Notes: generated by a model from the sequence alone, not told the origin. Counted from the first letter of the stretch, positions 1-12,483 are shown. The stretch is DNA of 64,000 nt from Botryosphaeria dothidea (GCA_011503125.2 WWBZ02000033.1:2108001-2172000), one strand, 5' to 3'. Made by a program: numbers and translations.

Positions 1-87
1 TGCCGGCTCAATCACATCGCCAGAAGACCTGTCGCTGGGGACGTTCTCGACGCCATAGCTCTCGAACTCCGTCTTTTCTGTCGCCAT
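1..87 (-). CDS. 5' end of an unidentified protein-coding gene (partial)
   Basis: An ATG on the minus strand at 87-85 opens a frame of 29 codons that runs without a stop to the window edge. The encoded start (MATEKTEFESYGVENV...) is polar and acidic. It resembles the cytosolic N-terminal tails of fungal sugar transporters of the major facilitator superfamily, but no membrane segment is inside the window, so this is only a guess. The context fits a real start: the codons read cleanly and the sequence upstream (88-400) lacks a long competing frame. No domain, motif or splice site can be seen in so short a piece. It could also be a chance open frame. Confidence 0.4.
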   Translation of the reverse strand, partial: MATEKTEFESYGVENVPSDRSSGDVIEPA

Positions 88-1929
88 GATGATTTTTGAT
101 TCCTCGACCGATCGAATGCGTTCCAGTCCTCGTTCACCCTCGATACCGTCTGGTGAGAAGCAGGAGGGGCGGACGACTATCGCGGGTAAGATGGCGCGAA
201 GTCGCAGGCACACCAAACGTCAAGTATCAGAAAAACTTTGGGGTTTTTGTCTAACACCCACGCCGCCAGAAAGAAATGACAGAAGGAGTTCGGGAGATAC
301 GCGGCTAAAACAGGGGCTTAAGTGCGGGGATGGAGGCCCTTAATGTATGCTGCAGGCGTTATCGCAAGTTGACACGGCTAGATTCCGCTTTTTTCGCAGG
401 GGTTGCGGTATTGGTGTGTTGTAATACGTGCCTCGGCCAGGCAGCGGTCAACCCAAATTCTTGCCTGGATTTCTGAGCAACGCTCTCGAGGCTGAGAAGG
501 CAGCAGGATGCCTCGATGACTTATGAGCACAGTACAGAAAAGGACGGATGAAGGTTACGGTATGCGTAGCAAGGCTCAAGGTAGTAGTGGCTGGCTAGAA
601 GTGAGCGCCGGTGCTGGAACTTCCGCTACTTGGCCAGGGCACCTATTCGCCAGCATGGCCGCAAGCCAGTAGGAGAAAAGAAAAAAAATTGGCGCGTCGG
701 CCGATTACCGGCATCGTAGCATTATTGATTGCAAAGGATAATGTGGGGAAGAGGGAAGTTGGGAAAGAATTGAGCATTGGCATGCTTGGCCGACAAGGGT
801 GATGACTCCTGTTTGTCGCAGAGCGCTGGCTTGGCGGAGCGCTTTTCCGCTCGAAAGGAGTCCGCCACTGTCAACGTGGGCGGAGGAGGCTTCCAGTGCC
901 TCGTGGGATTCGCTGAAGGCTGCCCTCTCGAACGAACTGCGACTGCCGAACCACTCCGGCTGGAGATGCGGATTGTGGGGAAAGCATGGGGCACGTGGAG
1001 TTCCCCAGACAAAGGCGTTGGTCAGATGTCAGCAGTCGGCTGGGCAGGCGTCGCTAATCCGACTACTCGTAGATTTCGTATATCTAAGGTGCTGACAGGA
1101 TTCTTGTTGTGCACTGTGGGGAAACCCTGAAAGGGTCGGAGAGATAGACCATTACCAGAAGGTGCCGCCCGTACGCTATACGGCGGCTTGCGTGCTCGAT
1201 ATCTTCCAAGCATCCCGCCCGTCTTGATGCAACCTTCCGCTCGGGTTATTTGGGGCCGGCTCTCTGCCGACAGGCTGACTCTTACAAGGAACGATTCCTG
1301 GCGCAAGGAACGCATGTCTTAGCTTTCGATAGATTTAGCTAAAGGATCAACTTGCATCTTATATCTCGCTCGGACGGGCGTCCTCAGCGATATTGGTTGT
1401 GGTGTAGGTCAGCGGAGTGCAACTTCTTTTTCTCTTGTAGGTAAGTCGTATCCCAACACGCTTCCATCACCAACACGGTCTAGGGCACTGCACCCATGAC
1501 ACACACAAATGACGAAATGCCTCTCATTCAATTCATTGACTCATTGACATCAGATTTGAACGCAGCCGGCAAACTGCAGGAACCTGACAAAATCAGAATG
1601 ACGTCCCTCCACACCGATTTAAACGAGAGCGCCAACAGCAGGGAAATGATCTCACCGCTGAGCTTCCAATCAACCGGGATCATTTTTGCGCGCCCACGAA
1701 CGCCAGCGACCCTAGCCCTTCCAAACGCGCCAGTGTCGTATGCTTCGCTGAAACAACCAAAAAAACATGTTGCAGACCATCGTTCAGTCTCATTATGCAC
1801 CAAGCCCATCTCTTCCTCGCCCACAGCTTTTCCTCGTCCGCATCAGAAGCGACTTTTTTCATTGACAATTGTGCCACGTCATCCGGGCATCCCCGCGGCT
1901 TTTCGCCATCCGCGATATGCCGCCTCCGA
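88..1929. other. Intergenic, no recognisable gene
   Basis: Between the partial gene at the left edge and the 3' end of APQ12. Several overlapping open frames of 60-180 codons exist on both strands, but none has a recognisable domain, sensible composition or splice-linked extension. The part overlapping 1795-1930 is probably the APQ12 3' untranslated region. Nothing else is supported. Confidence 0.5.
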
Positions 1930-2486
1930 TCATCTGGCAAACGCCTGCTGCTGCATCTGAAACTCCCTCGCGCGCTCCAGCTGATCCTGGAACCGCTCGT
2001 ACTCGCTCGTCCACACGCCGACCCAGTACCGCGCCCAGGTGCTCAGGTCCTGCGCCGCGCCGTCGACGCCGCGGCTCCACACGAACAGGCCGAGCACGAC
2101 GACGGTGCCCCAGAAGACGAGCCGCAGCGCCAGCGTGATCCAGAACATGACGGCGCGGTACAGGATGTTGAGGATCTTGAGCGAGACCAGCAGCACGATG
2201 ACCAGCAGCGTGATGGACGCGATGTCCGGGTTCTTCGAGACGTGGTCGATCAGCGGCAGCAGGTGCGTCTGCGCGGCGTGCAGCAGGTGCGCGAGCGGCG
2301 CGAGGAGCGAGGGGAGCAGCGACGGTGAGGAGGAGCCGTCGGCATTGGTGTGTTGCGTGAGCAGGTAGGTTGCCCAGTCTGCGGAGCGGAGACACTGCAG
2401 TCAGCTGGGTGCTCGCTACATCAGAGCGCCGGGGTTCGTAGCGGAAGAGGACACGAAGGTCTGCACTTGCCTTGAACGACGTCCAT
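1930..2486 (-). CDS. APQ12: Apq12-family nuclear envelope/ER membrane protein
   Basis: Two exons: 2486-2471 (16 nt) and 2378-1930, joined across a 92-nt intron, giving 154 residues (MDVVQ-DWATYLLTQ...). The donor is AAG|GCAAGT, so this is a GC-AG intron. The acceptor is CTCCGCAG with a CTGAC branch site upstream. The product has a short N-terminal helix, then a long hydrophobic block (about residues 45-95) that can form two membrane passes. An amphipathic stretch (WARYWVGVWTSEYERFQDQL) and a Gln-rich tail follow. This is the layout of the Apq12 family, described as nuclear pore assembly and biogenesis proteins. In yeast Apq12 sits in the nuclear envelope and ER and links membrane fluidity to pore assembly and mRNA export. 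The start is fixed by the splice phase and by the short conserved first exon. The main uncertainty is the non-canonical donor. Confidence 0.83.
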
Positions 2487-4569
2487 GGCGGCGGTGGGTG
2501 AGGTCCGGGTTCGTTTGTTTTGAGTGATTCACAAGATAGAGGAGCGCGCGCGCGTGTGTGCAACGGTTGCGTCAGCGGGAGCGGTAGCCGGTAACCGTCC
2601 CCGCGATCAGAACAGGTGTGAACAAGTGCCAAAAGCAAGCGTGTTTGGCGGTGTAGATGCGTTGTTTGTGGTTCGTCGGGGGGTGGTTGATCCTGGATCG
2701 GCGGTGGAGCTCTTCCGCGCGAACCCTCGAGTTCTCTCCCTTCCTCTCCTCGTGCTCACAGTGGAACGTGTGAACAAACGCCTGGGCGGTCTTGGCAATC
2801 ACGAGCAACACCGCGCTCGGAACTGTCTCGGCTTTGTCATCGAACCAAGAGAAGCTGTCGCTTTCGAGCGACTGCCAGGACAATCACGTCTTTCAGTCTT
2901 TGACACGAAAACTTGAGGAGCTGAAAGAGTGGTTGAGTTCTAGACCTACGTGTTGGCTGCTTACGCTGGGGCCCCACCTACCTATCTGCCTTCCTAATCT
3001 GGCAATCCCCCTTTCCCACACCAGCACATCTTCACAGCAGCAAGGAAGCAGAAAAGCAAAATGAAAAGCCCAGCTCCTCAGCAACCAACATTCCTGCACA
3101 AAATTACTTGTAGGATTACCTGCATGCGGGCGCACCTATCTTTATCCTCTCGTTGTTTCAGTTTGATTACACCCCCGGGATCCCACCATGATAGGCTTGA
3201 GCTCGAAATCAGCACTGCTGTTTACAAGCATCTTCATCATCTTCATCAAGGCGCACGCGAATGCATGATCTCGATGATCTGCCACGTACCTTAGACGGGC
3301 TTTTCCTTCTCACTTCGCTACCCAAAAAGAGATCCCAAAAAAGCGAAATGAGCCAAGGATCGCGAGCAACCAATCGCCCATAATCGCTTCGTCTGATCGA
3401 CCACTCATCACCCCCGGGCCACATGGTTAAAAACGACGACGGATGGCTGACGTGTATACCGCAAACCAGCTTAGCCAGGGCAGCTGAACTGGGGAGGGGG
3501 AGAACCAGGAACTAGACTCACATCATCCGTCCCATCCGTCGCGCCGACACGGAGTTAGAGGCGTAAGTGTGCACCTCAGCAGCACATCCCACTCTTACGA
3601 AGAAGTGTGGGAGCGCTTCGGCCCTCCGTTGTTCGGAGCATCGTACCGCTTCCGTGCAAGGCTGTTTCCTTTGGTGTGTCAAACACTTCCTCGTTTGTGC
3701 TCCTGCGAGAAACTCGCCGCGCGTTGCTAACATTTGTGGGGGCCGGCGTGCGAGGCGTACTATAGGCATCCCGTTTCCAAACACGAAAGGAAACTCGGAT
3801 AGTATGTGGTCATGTCGCCGAGAGTCTTGACGGTGACTTCTGTAACGTGAGAGGAATCGGAGAATCCGTTTGGGCATTATCCGGTCCATGAGTCCATCTA
3901 GATAGATGGTTGCTCCGATCCCTCGCCTGCGGTTGATCTTTTGCAATTGTTTTCAAACAAGCACGCTATAGCATGAAAGACATGTAGTTGACTTGTTTCA
4001 TTTGCAGTTACAGAAGAACGGATTCTGTTGCCGCCGTGGCTGCTTTGGTACTGTCGATCTGCTGCACACCAATGGTATCTCTGTTTCGAAAACGACAACA
4101 AAAGAAATTGAACACCAAACTCATTGATCCCTCTCTTCCCGCAAAATTTGGACGCAAGAAAGGCAAAGAACATATGAAGGTGGAGCCGAGATATTGTTGG
4201 TTGTTTTGAGACAAAAAATGGTTGCAAGACATGTAGGGGACTCGATGCTGTGCTTGCGCTTGCCCAATCTCTTCCTCTTTCGCATGTACATCGAAAATCC
4301 CCTGCCATGAAGTGGAGAAAATTGGGTCCAACTTCCTTGTTGTGGTATCTCTCTCATTTCGCTTCGTACAAACGCCATAAAACGGAAAATAGGAATAAGT
4401 CCGTGTGGTATAAGCTAAGTATGTACATTACAAGACATGACGGTAGCGTGAAGGTTATGAACAAAGGAATACAATACAAACCATTACGCCGTTAGTAGCT
4501 GGGACGTCCTGTCAAAGGTCGGTCCCGGCAGGATGCTTCAATCTGATGTGAAGAAGTGAGTGGGTCTCC
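2487..4569. other. Intergenic, no recognisable gene
   Basis: Upstream region of APQ12 and 3' flank of the membrane-protein gene at 4570-5247. Open frames at 3518-3946 and 3898-4308 (minus) and 2524-2916 (plus) have shadow-like composition and no domains. The stretch is AT-richer towards 4000-4500. I see no RNA gene or repeat. Confidence 0.5.
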
Positions 4570-5247
4570 TCAGATCTTGTCGAAATAGCGATTGTTGCCC
4601 TGCTGGCCCTGTTGGAAACCGAAGTCGAAATCGGACGCTTCTGACATGGAGGGGTAATGCACGTGGTTGCTCCGCTGCGACACGGACTTCGGTCTTGTCG
4701 GCGTCGGCATGCTGTGCGATTCCTTGCTGGAAGTAGGCGAGTAGGGCGTGGGCGGACGGTCCTGCAGCGAAAGACTTGATTTGTTTCGGATGTGTTCCGG
4801 CCTGATATTAGGCTCGGGAGTGCGGCTGGGCTTTGGTCGGTATGTGTAGCTTGGAACACCGCCTTCGTACTCTTTCTCAGTCAGAGCGCTCAGCTGACTT
4901 AGCTGGCGGCTATGTCGGTTGCGGCGCGATGATGATGGCATGCGTGTAAGGGCGGGGACTGGCGGTTCCGGGAGGACGTTGTATTTTTCGCGCCATTGTA
5001 GCTGTTTGCTGGGTCTGCGCCATGATTCGAACTCGGCGTCGTCCAATGGTGTAACGGCTCTAGCAATAATAGAGCCCCTCGTCTTCTTTCTCCGCTTCAA
5101 GACGAAGATTACGATTCCGATGGCGAGGAAAACGGCGCACCCTCCCAGCACGGATCCGAGGATGATGGCCAGGTTGCGGTCGTGCTCGGAGATGCCAGAA
5201 TCCTGCTGGTCGCGGGAAGTATCCTGCATGTTGGTTGCTCGGGACAT
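4570..5247 (-). CDS. Single-pass membrane protein of unknown function with long cytosolic tail
   Basis: An uninterrupted frame of 225 residues. Residues 1-25 are polar. Residues about 26-50 are a strong transmembrane segment (starting NLAIILGSVLGG) with small-residue GxxxGG packing. A stop-transfer cluster (KRRKK) follows. The remaining 170 residues are Ser/Pro/Arg-rich and look disordered. They carry the string IIARAVTPLDDAEFESWR, a kind of juxtamembrane block I associate with uncharacterised filamentous-fungal single-pass proteins, and an aromatic C-terminus (DFDFGFQQGQQ...). There is no signal peptide, so the topology is probably N-terminus out with the membrane segment acting as signal-anchor (inference). 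Methionine 7 is an alternative start. The arrangement recalls Wsc/Mid2-type sensors without their ectodomain, but I do not assign that function. Coding character is strong: the antisense frame over the same stretch is shorter and unlike a protein. Confidence 0.8.
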   Translation of the reverse strand: MSRATNMQDTSRDQQDSGISEHDRNLAIILGSVLGGCAVFLAIGIVIFVLKRRKKTRGSIIARAVTPLDDAEFESWRRPSKQLQWREKYNVLPEPPVPALTRMPSSSRRNRHSRQLSQLSALTEKEYEGGVPSYTYRPKPSRTPEPNIRPEHIRNKSSLSLQDRPPTPYSPTSSKESHSMPTPTRPKSVSQRSNHVHYPSMSEASDFDFGFQQGQQGNNRYFDKI

Positions 5248-8200
5248 ATGGGGAGGTACTGCAGGCGAAAGGTCGTCGCGTAGGAGAATGAAGTAGAGCG
5301 AATAGATCCACTTCCTCGATCGGCGGACGGGCTACCACTGATAAGGAGGGATTGGTCGCAGAATAGATCGAGTCGGTCAGACGAATGCGACAATGTGACG
5401 TACGGCACCTTTTGGGTGGATAGGCGCAAGCGAATGGTATTGCAGTTGAAGTAGAGGACGGCAAGGAAGTTCCCCGGACAGAGTTGTAAAATGACGATCC
5501 AAGACTATGCGCGGGGATTGTTTGAAGCAGGCCTCGCGCGGAAAGGCTGAGCTAAGCTCGCAACTATGCTCAGCCCAATGCAGCACGGGCGCGGGAGAGC
5601 AGCAACAAGTCAGGCGTCGTCGCAGGTCGAACGTGGGTTGCGGAAGAGGTCAGCATCAGGGCCAATTGGCTTTGTCTGGCGAAGTCATGCGCAGGCGGGC
5701 TGCATGGCGTTCGTTCCACGGAAGTTGGCGAGGACGTGGACGGGCGCGGGCTCCAGAAGGGCGGAAGAGGATGGGAGGCACAGCAGATTTAGTAGACTGG
5801 CAGGCAGGTGGGACATAAGGATACTTCAGGGCGATCCGATCGGCGGCTTGAGCGCACATTAGCCCAAACGGCGGCTAGCATGATAACGCAAGCTGGACGC
5901 TCGACATGCTGCGAATGTGCGGTGAGAGCGGTAGCACGGGAATAGCGCGAGCTTGGCTAGCGAGGCCGGCTGGTGGGCGGGCGAGAGGAGGCACGGAGGT
6001 GGTGACCGTGCCTGGAGCCCACGGAGCCCTAGGAGGAAAACCTGCCGGAACGGGAGGGCGTGCGTCTGAAACCAGCGACGGTCAGCCACATCTTGTGGCG
6101 CCAGCCAATCGTCGGCTGTTCCTGGCCGCGATGGTCGTGCGTGCAGGGACCTGCATTCTCAGGGGCACTGCTCCACACCCACGTCCACCCCGCCGAGCGC
6201 CCTCCAGAGCGACGGACCATGGCCTGGCTGCTGACCGGCGCGGCGCTGTGCTGATGAGCTGGCGGGCACCTGCAGCTGTCAGGCCGAGCAGTGCTGGCGC
6301 GATGCTGACGGCTGCGACGCCTGCTGCGCGCTGCCGGCGGGTGTGGGAAAAGAAGGGCCGTTGGACTTTGGGACGCCCACGCGAGATTGAGGGTGCACTG
6401 ACTGGCCTTACCTTGACCACGCCGCGCGCATGCCGCCAGCAGGCCCCGGCGCACATCCCAGCTGGGCAGTTCCTGGGAAGCAGCCGCCTCTGCTGCATCC
6501 ATCGCCGCCGTCGTGCCTCTCTGTAGCTGCACAGGCTGCACCCGCAGCAGCCCGCGCAGAGCCCAGACCAGAGCGTTGCGGCCTCCACAGCCGTGTCGTG
6601 CAGCGGCCGGCGCATGCGTCTGTCCATCGGCGTTTGCTGCGCTGCTGCTGCTGCGTTGCTGGATGCGGTGTATGACTTGCAATCTAATGAAATCAAGACG
6701 AGGTCACACGCCCACCGCCCGACTAACGACGTGCCTGCAGCAGGCATGCAGCACCGGCTTAACCTCTACCGTCTAGGACATCGTGGCTGAATGCACATCA
6801 TCATGGACATTCCTCGCTCTCGCATCTGCCCGCATCCGGGAAGAGATTTGAATAACGCACCCTTGGCCCATTTTCCCGGAGCGTGCTAGGCTGGTCTGTC
6901 TGACTGACCACCATGACCCTCTACGGTCCGCTCGATCGTGGCATCCTCCAGCTCCACCGAGCCTCGAAACAGCCCGCCAGTCTCTAGGCGCAGTAGCTCG
7001 GTCCCGGCATCGTGTACGACGGGAAACGCGAAGTCGTTGGCGTAGTGCTCTCCCGCTCAGATCGCTCCAACCAGACGTGACACCGGCACCGACTGACTTC
7101 TTGGAGCAGACGCCGTGCAACTCGTTTTGGCAGATCAGTCCATCAGGAACCAGGGTTGACGCGAGCATTGCCCCGGCGCTACCGCGCACGCGAAGGCGAA
7201 GCCACACCACCGCGCGGGGTTCACGATAGTTTTTTTTCGAACCGCGCCCGGCACATTGCAGCTGAATCCCGCTTGCATGTTAGCGTGGCACGCGGAGCGC
7301 CCGAGAACAGGCGTTGAGGCTTGACGATGGCGGATAGCTGTCCGGGCTATCGACGAGGGCGGAGGGCGCCTGAGAAGTGAGGCCGAGACTCCACGGTGCA
7401 GTGAAACGACGCTGGATGCGACGCGTCCAATGGCGTGGGCTAGCAGAAATGGAGGGGACGCCACAGACAGGCCGCGGGTACTTCCACAGCGGGCTGTCAT
7501 GATGTCGGCAAAGCAAAGGCAAAGCAGCCTTTGCGCGACTCGCTGGCCCCGTACACCCACGCGCCGATCCGCCGAAAGGGTTACAACGCCGAAGGTACAT
7601 CATCATCTCTTTGACACCACCTTTAAAATCCCACTACGGCTCCACTCTGCCGTCTTTTTTCCGCACCGCATGCACTTGAGTCAAGCATCCTCCGAGTGCC
7701 TCCGCAGCAGTCCGCCGTGAGACTCAGTCCGTTGTTTCGACGCAGTAGCAGCGTTAAGGCATACTGAATGCCTTGTAGACGACCGATTTTTCTTTGCTCT
7801 TTTAAGTCCGTCCGTAAAGTCCTGGGTCCGTCCGCCATATACGCCAGACGTACACCGCGACAACAACCGACGCCTTTGGTTGTCAACCGACAAGTCCAAG
7901 TTCGTCTCCCCTGCACGCCTGTTTGCCGTATTACGACGGCTGCATCCTCGTGTGTGTTGCACTCCCATGTCTCAGATCATTGGCGAACCTCGCAGCGGCT
8001 AGAGGCGGCCCCTCCCACCTCAATCAATCTATTGCACCGTGGACTCCCATGTTTCTGCTGCGCCTTTCCCATTGAACCCTTGACACTGCTTGCCGTTCCG
8101 GCTCCCGTCGTGGAGCCCCGCCAAGCCTTTCTTCAAGGCGTTATTGCCCGAAGCGTCCGGGCCGCGTGGTAGTTACAAAGTCGTGCTGCGCCGACACTTA

Positions 8201-9368
8201 GCGGCAGTTGTCTCCATGCGCAACTACTGCGTGGAGGTTTGTAGCAATCGTCCAGACACGAGTTTTTTTTGGCAATCCCTCCCGATATAGCGATTCGAAT
8301 GGACGCTTCAGCTCTCCATAAATGTTTCAATCAGACCTTTTGCATGGCTTGTCAATGGAAAACTCGTTTTTGGCGCCAACTGCCGGTGCCATTACCCCCT
8401 GTAGCAGCCTTCGCTTAAACGTTGGAGGCCTCCCAGGCACGCGCCTCTACTCCTGAGCCCGACCCCGCCCCCACATCCCTTGTAAGACTGCGACACTCGT
8501 AGCTGCATCTTTCTCCAGAGCTTTGCCGGGCCACCGCTCATCATCGTCGCCGATGGGCGCCAGAACTCAGGCAATCCGAGCATCTGTTCGCTTGCTCCTT
8601 TTCTCGCGGAGACTGCCGTCGCGCTCGTGCATCTGGCAGCACGGCTGCTCAGTGCTCAGCACTTTGCCCACAAGCGGCAACGAGTCGATGAGAGGAACGG
8701 GCAGAAGCTTCGAAGATCTTTGAGGAAGAGCAGCGGTCGAGGAGACAGATCATACATCTTTGCCATCATCGCTGATCACCACGACTCCTTAAAAGGGGAT
8801 TTCGAAGATTCTCCCACGGGCGTGCGCTTTGTGAGGCGAACGAAATGCCGTCATGATATGCAGGGCCGATTCAAAATCCTGTGGGATTTGCTCTCGTCTC
8901 TCCTCTTCACGAACGTAAGCCCAACGGTCTTGAGTCCGATGCATGAGGCGTATCATTGCGCAAAATCGCACATGCTCCGAGCCGTCCCGTACACATCCGC
9001 CCCTCTGCCAGGCCCTGAGTCATTCCTTAGTGTCCACGAGGCCTAGATGTCCGAGGCCAAACAACCGTCCGGGTGCTAGACTTGTACATACGTCTTCAGG
9101 CGCGTTTAATCAGTCCATATAGATGCCTTGGGCCCGAAATCGGTATCATCTTCCCGGGCTGCGTTGTTGAATACGCGTCCTATGATTTTCGGTAAGCGAT
9201 AACAGCGGCTGTTTCTTAACAGCATGACAAGAATAGAATTCGAACATGCGCCAGCTTCAAGTCACGATATGTGGCCGAATTGTGTGGAAATTATTTGAAG
9301 ATACCATTTCTATGTCCGGCGGAGAAGAGCAGGCCGTTTTATCTCCGCTGCCCCACTGCACACTTGAA
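5248..9368. other. 4.1-kb interval, no recognisable gene
   Basis: Contains the upstream region of the membrane-protein gene and the 3' flank of DIS3. From about 5500 to 6750 the DNA is visibly GC-rich, so open frames of 200+ codons occur on both strands at the same place (for example 5906-6526 plus and 6029-6747 minus). Their products are Arg/Ala/Cys-rich with no domain, typical of chance frames in GC-rich DNA. From 7100 to 9050 only short frames remain. No tRNA, repeat or transposon remnant was recognised. Confidence 0.5.
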
Positions 9369-12300
9369 TTAGAGTAGGCCAAGCTTAATCTTGCGCTTGC
9401 CAGTGCTCTCTTCCTGCTCGTCGCTGATCCTGACCATGACTTTTTGGAACAGCTCCAACTTGACGTCCCTGCTGCCCGACACCGTGAGAACGTAATTCTC
9501 GGCATCGAACTCGGCGTTGGGCTCCGGCGTCGCAAGGTCGCGCAGCCTAATCAAACTCTCGATGCCAAATCTGGGCACAAAGACGACGACGCCGTTGGAG
9601 AATATTCTCATGACAAATCCCTCCTCATCGATGACTCGTCCCTTGAGCGCTTGGCCGACATAGTACTCAATGCTGGCTCGCCCTGCAAATTGCGCGTTGC
9701 GGTGACGCACGTTGATGTTTTTGCAGATTCCGTCAAGTTTCGACTTGCTGTGCAGGCTGGAGTCTAAACGCTCGTACTCGATGGCAGCAGCAAGTTGCCT
9801 GTGCGCCTCTAAATCCGCGTAACGGCGAATCGGACTCGTGAAGTGAGTGTAGATCTCACTTGCAAGCCCATAATGTCTGAACTCTGGGTAGGCCTGATTA
9901 CCGGCACAGAAGTATTCCGCCGACATCATACACCTTGTAGCCATGATACGGACAAGGGTGTTGAAGAACGGTTCGTTTGAATCAATGCAAGTATCCAGCG
10001 AATCTGCAAGAGCCTTGGAACTGTCAACTCGGAGCTCCATGCTCTTCTTGACTTTGAGCTGGTTGGCCAATTCTTCGAAGTTATTCTTAGGGGGCGCCGC
10101 GTGACGACGCAAAAGAGCGGTCTGCGGGAAGGCCTCGTAATTCTTCCTGGCGACAGTAATGTTGGCGAGCAACATGAATTCTTCGACCAGCGAATTGGTA
10201 TCCAAGAGCCGCTTTGTTTGGACGTCAACCGGGTCCGATGTCTCAGATTCTGTCTGAACTTTGACTTCAGGGCTCGCAAGGTTGAGTGCGCCAGCATCAT
10301 AACGCTTTTGGCGGAGTTTCTTGGAGAGCATCAGGAGCGTTCTCATGCCTTGAGTCAACTCATCCTGTTGAGATTGGTCATCGATGCGGAGTTGAGCTTG
10401 CTCGTAGCTGAAGGCTTCCCGGGAACGGATGACAGACTTGGTGAAATCGGCCGATACTATCTCAGCATCCGGAGTAATTTCCCAGAGGACTGAGAACGCA
10501 TAGCGCTCAACATACGGCTTGAGCGAGCAAAGATCCGTACCGAGAAGCATGGGAAGCATGTCAATACGCTTATCGACAAGGTATACAGTAGTTCCTCTCA
10601 TGCTAGCCTCCTTGTCCATGGCGTTGTTTGGTTTCACGAAGTGAGAAACGTCTGCGATGTGTACGCCAACCTGGAAGTTACCGTTCGGGAGAGGATGGGC
10701 GTGAAGGGCATCATCGATATCAACGCAACCTGGAGGGTCGATACTGCAAACCAACAAATCTCTGAGATCGCGTCTGCCCTTCCAACCAGGGTCGTCTGGG
10801 CTTGTCGGCACTCGCCAGTCATGACCTTCCGGTGGGAGGCAGTCGAGTACCGTCTTGGGAAAGGGTCGGTACTGTATGTCGTATTCTAGCAGTAGCGCTT
10901 CCGTTTCCGCTCCCTTGGACTCGAGCTCTCCGAGAGACCTGACGAAATGGCCCATGGGATACCTAGATTCTCTATTCCAAGAATCGATGGTAACAAGAAC
11001 GCGCTTCCCGAGCATCTCGCCTGCCTGGCGCGTGCGAACCCTGATCTTTGGAATACGCTTATCCATGGGAATCAGGAAAACCATTTGCTGTGTCCGGCTT
11101 TGCTTCGCTGTGGATTTGACGGAATCGCGGTCGACATGGCCAACGTACTGTCGCCAATTCCTTTTAACAATACCCACAACACGGGCCGTCGGTTGTGGTC
11201 GGCCCTCGATGCTCTTGCCCTGCACTCTCTTCACTTCCTCCTGCAAGGCACGCCGTTCCCTTTCGGTGATGACAGCCTCGCCCTCCTCAACGTCGGCATT
11301 TTCATTCTTGTTCAAGGTCTCTTCCTCGATGATCTTCGAAGACGGAGCTTTCCATTGCTCTTTAGGTAAAACCTCAACCACGACGACATCTCCAGAGACG
11401 GCACGGTTACTGTTCTCCCTTCCAAGGACAAGGAGCGACTTCTCAAAGGCAGGCACGTGTACTGAGCCCTCCAGGTAGTTGTAAGGTGACACGTTAAAGA
11501 TACCCTGGTGCAGGGTTCCATTCTTTACGCCAGTCATCATTTTCGAGAAGGAATAGTACTAGAGATAATCAGAATAGGCCCAGCACGTCGCCGGAATCAC
11601 TTACATCCGGGTAGAAGAATTGGCCTTGAGACGCCTTGGTTTCTCGCTGCTCTTGGCCTTCAGCAACCATGTCCAGCAGCTGATCTGCGTTAGGAAGACC
11701 GGATACGTAATCGGACACTGTAATTCGTCAATATCATTCCGACGTGAGACAGATGCCGCACAGACATACGTGATAGAGCTTGCAGGCCATCTGCCTTAGC
11801 CTTGCGAAGATTTTCCCTATCATCACTGAGCATGACGACAACAGGGCACTTGCTTGATCCCTTTCGCGATTTGGCCGCCTCCTGGAGGTGCTGGCCGTAC
11901 CACTTCACGGCTTCTCGCACGGCTCGGTCATTCCGGTCGTTGATGGTTTCACCCTCGTTGCGGGTGACGTAAGTTTCTAATCTGAAATCATTGAAAAAGA
12001 CATAGAAGTGCTTGTCGGCATTCTTGGTCAAACTGATGAGACGGTTGTAAAGAGGAGCAGATTGGTTCTTGACCTCCTCCAAGACAGTCTGCAGAACAAT
12101 GACGTCGTGAAACGCAGACTCGACCTCAAAGAGATCCATTCCGGTGAGAAAAGCATTGGTGTCTGGAATGAGGTAGTGGCCATTCGGGAACGTTGTGGTT
12201 CCGGCTGGCCTTTCTGAAAGGACAAAAGGTGCCACTGCAGAAATATTAGTACCTGTAAGGGAAAGGAAGCATTCATTGTGCACATACCCTTGCCGTTGTA

Positions 12301-12483
12301 GTCTTTGGGAGCAGAATCCAAACATACTGAGCAAAGTTTTGAAGAGCATGGGATGTCTTGCCGTAAGTAGAGCTCCCTTACAATCTTCTGGACCTTGCCA
12401 CTTCTGGTAGACCGCACATAGACCTTGCTTGCGAGGTTCGGCGCGGCTGGGTCGGCCGCGAAAGACCTTTTGAGACTCGTCAT
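9369..12483 (-). CDS. DIS3: Dis3/Rrp44, catalytic subunit of the RNA exosome
   Basis: Four exons (12483-12288, 12234-11770, 11717-11605, 11558-9369) with three introns of 53, 52 and 46 nt encode 987 residues, close to the yeast protein's length. This is the 3'-5' exoribonuclease and endonuclease of the nuclear and cytosolic exosome. The N-terminus has a Cys-containing lead ([12 protein letters not shown]). A PIN endonuclease domain follows, with acidic residues in IPDTN (D90), LEEV, NDRAV and LSDDREN. Next come cold-shock-like RNA-binding domains, the RNB exonuclease domain with the metal-binding block [15 protein letters not shown] (about 531-545), and a C-terminal S1 domain (about 890-980). 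All catalytic acids I would look for in both nuclease centres are present, so the enzyme should be active. All splice junctions keep phase. It is divergent from PRP11, with 379 bp between the start codons. Confidence 0.97.

Noticed and set aside
5535..5570. A-box-like TTAGCTCAGCC on the minus strand
   Set aside because: The following sequence lacks a proper B box and cloverleaf pairing.
5906..6747. Open frames of 206-221 codons on both strands
   Set aside because: Both strands are open together in GC-rich DNA. The products are Arg/Ala/Cys-rich with no domain, helix pattern or family resemblance.
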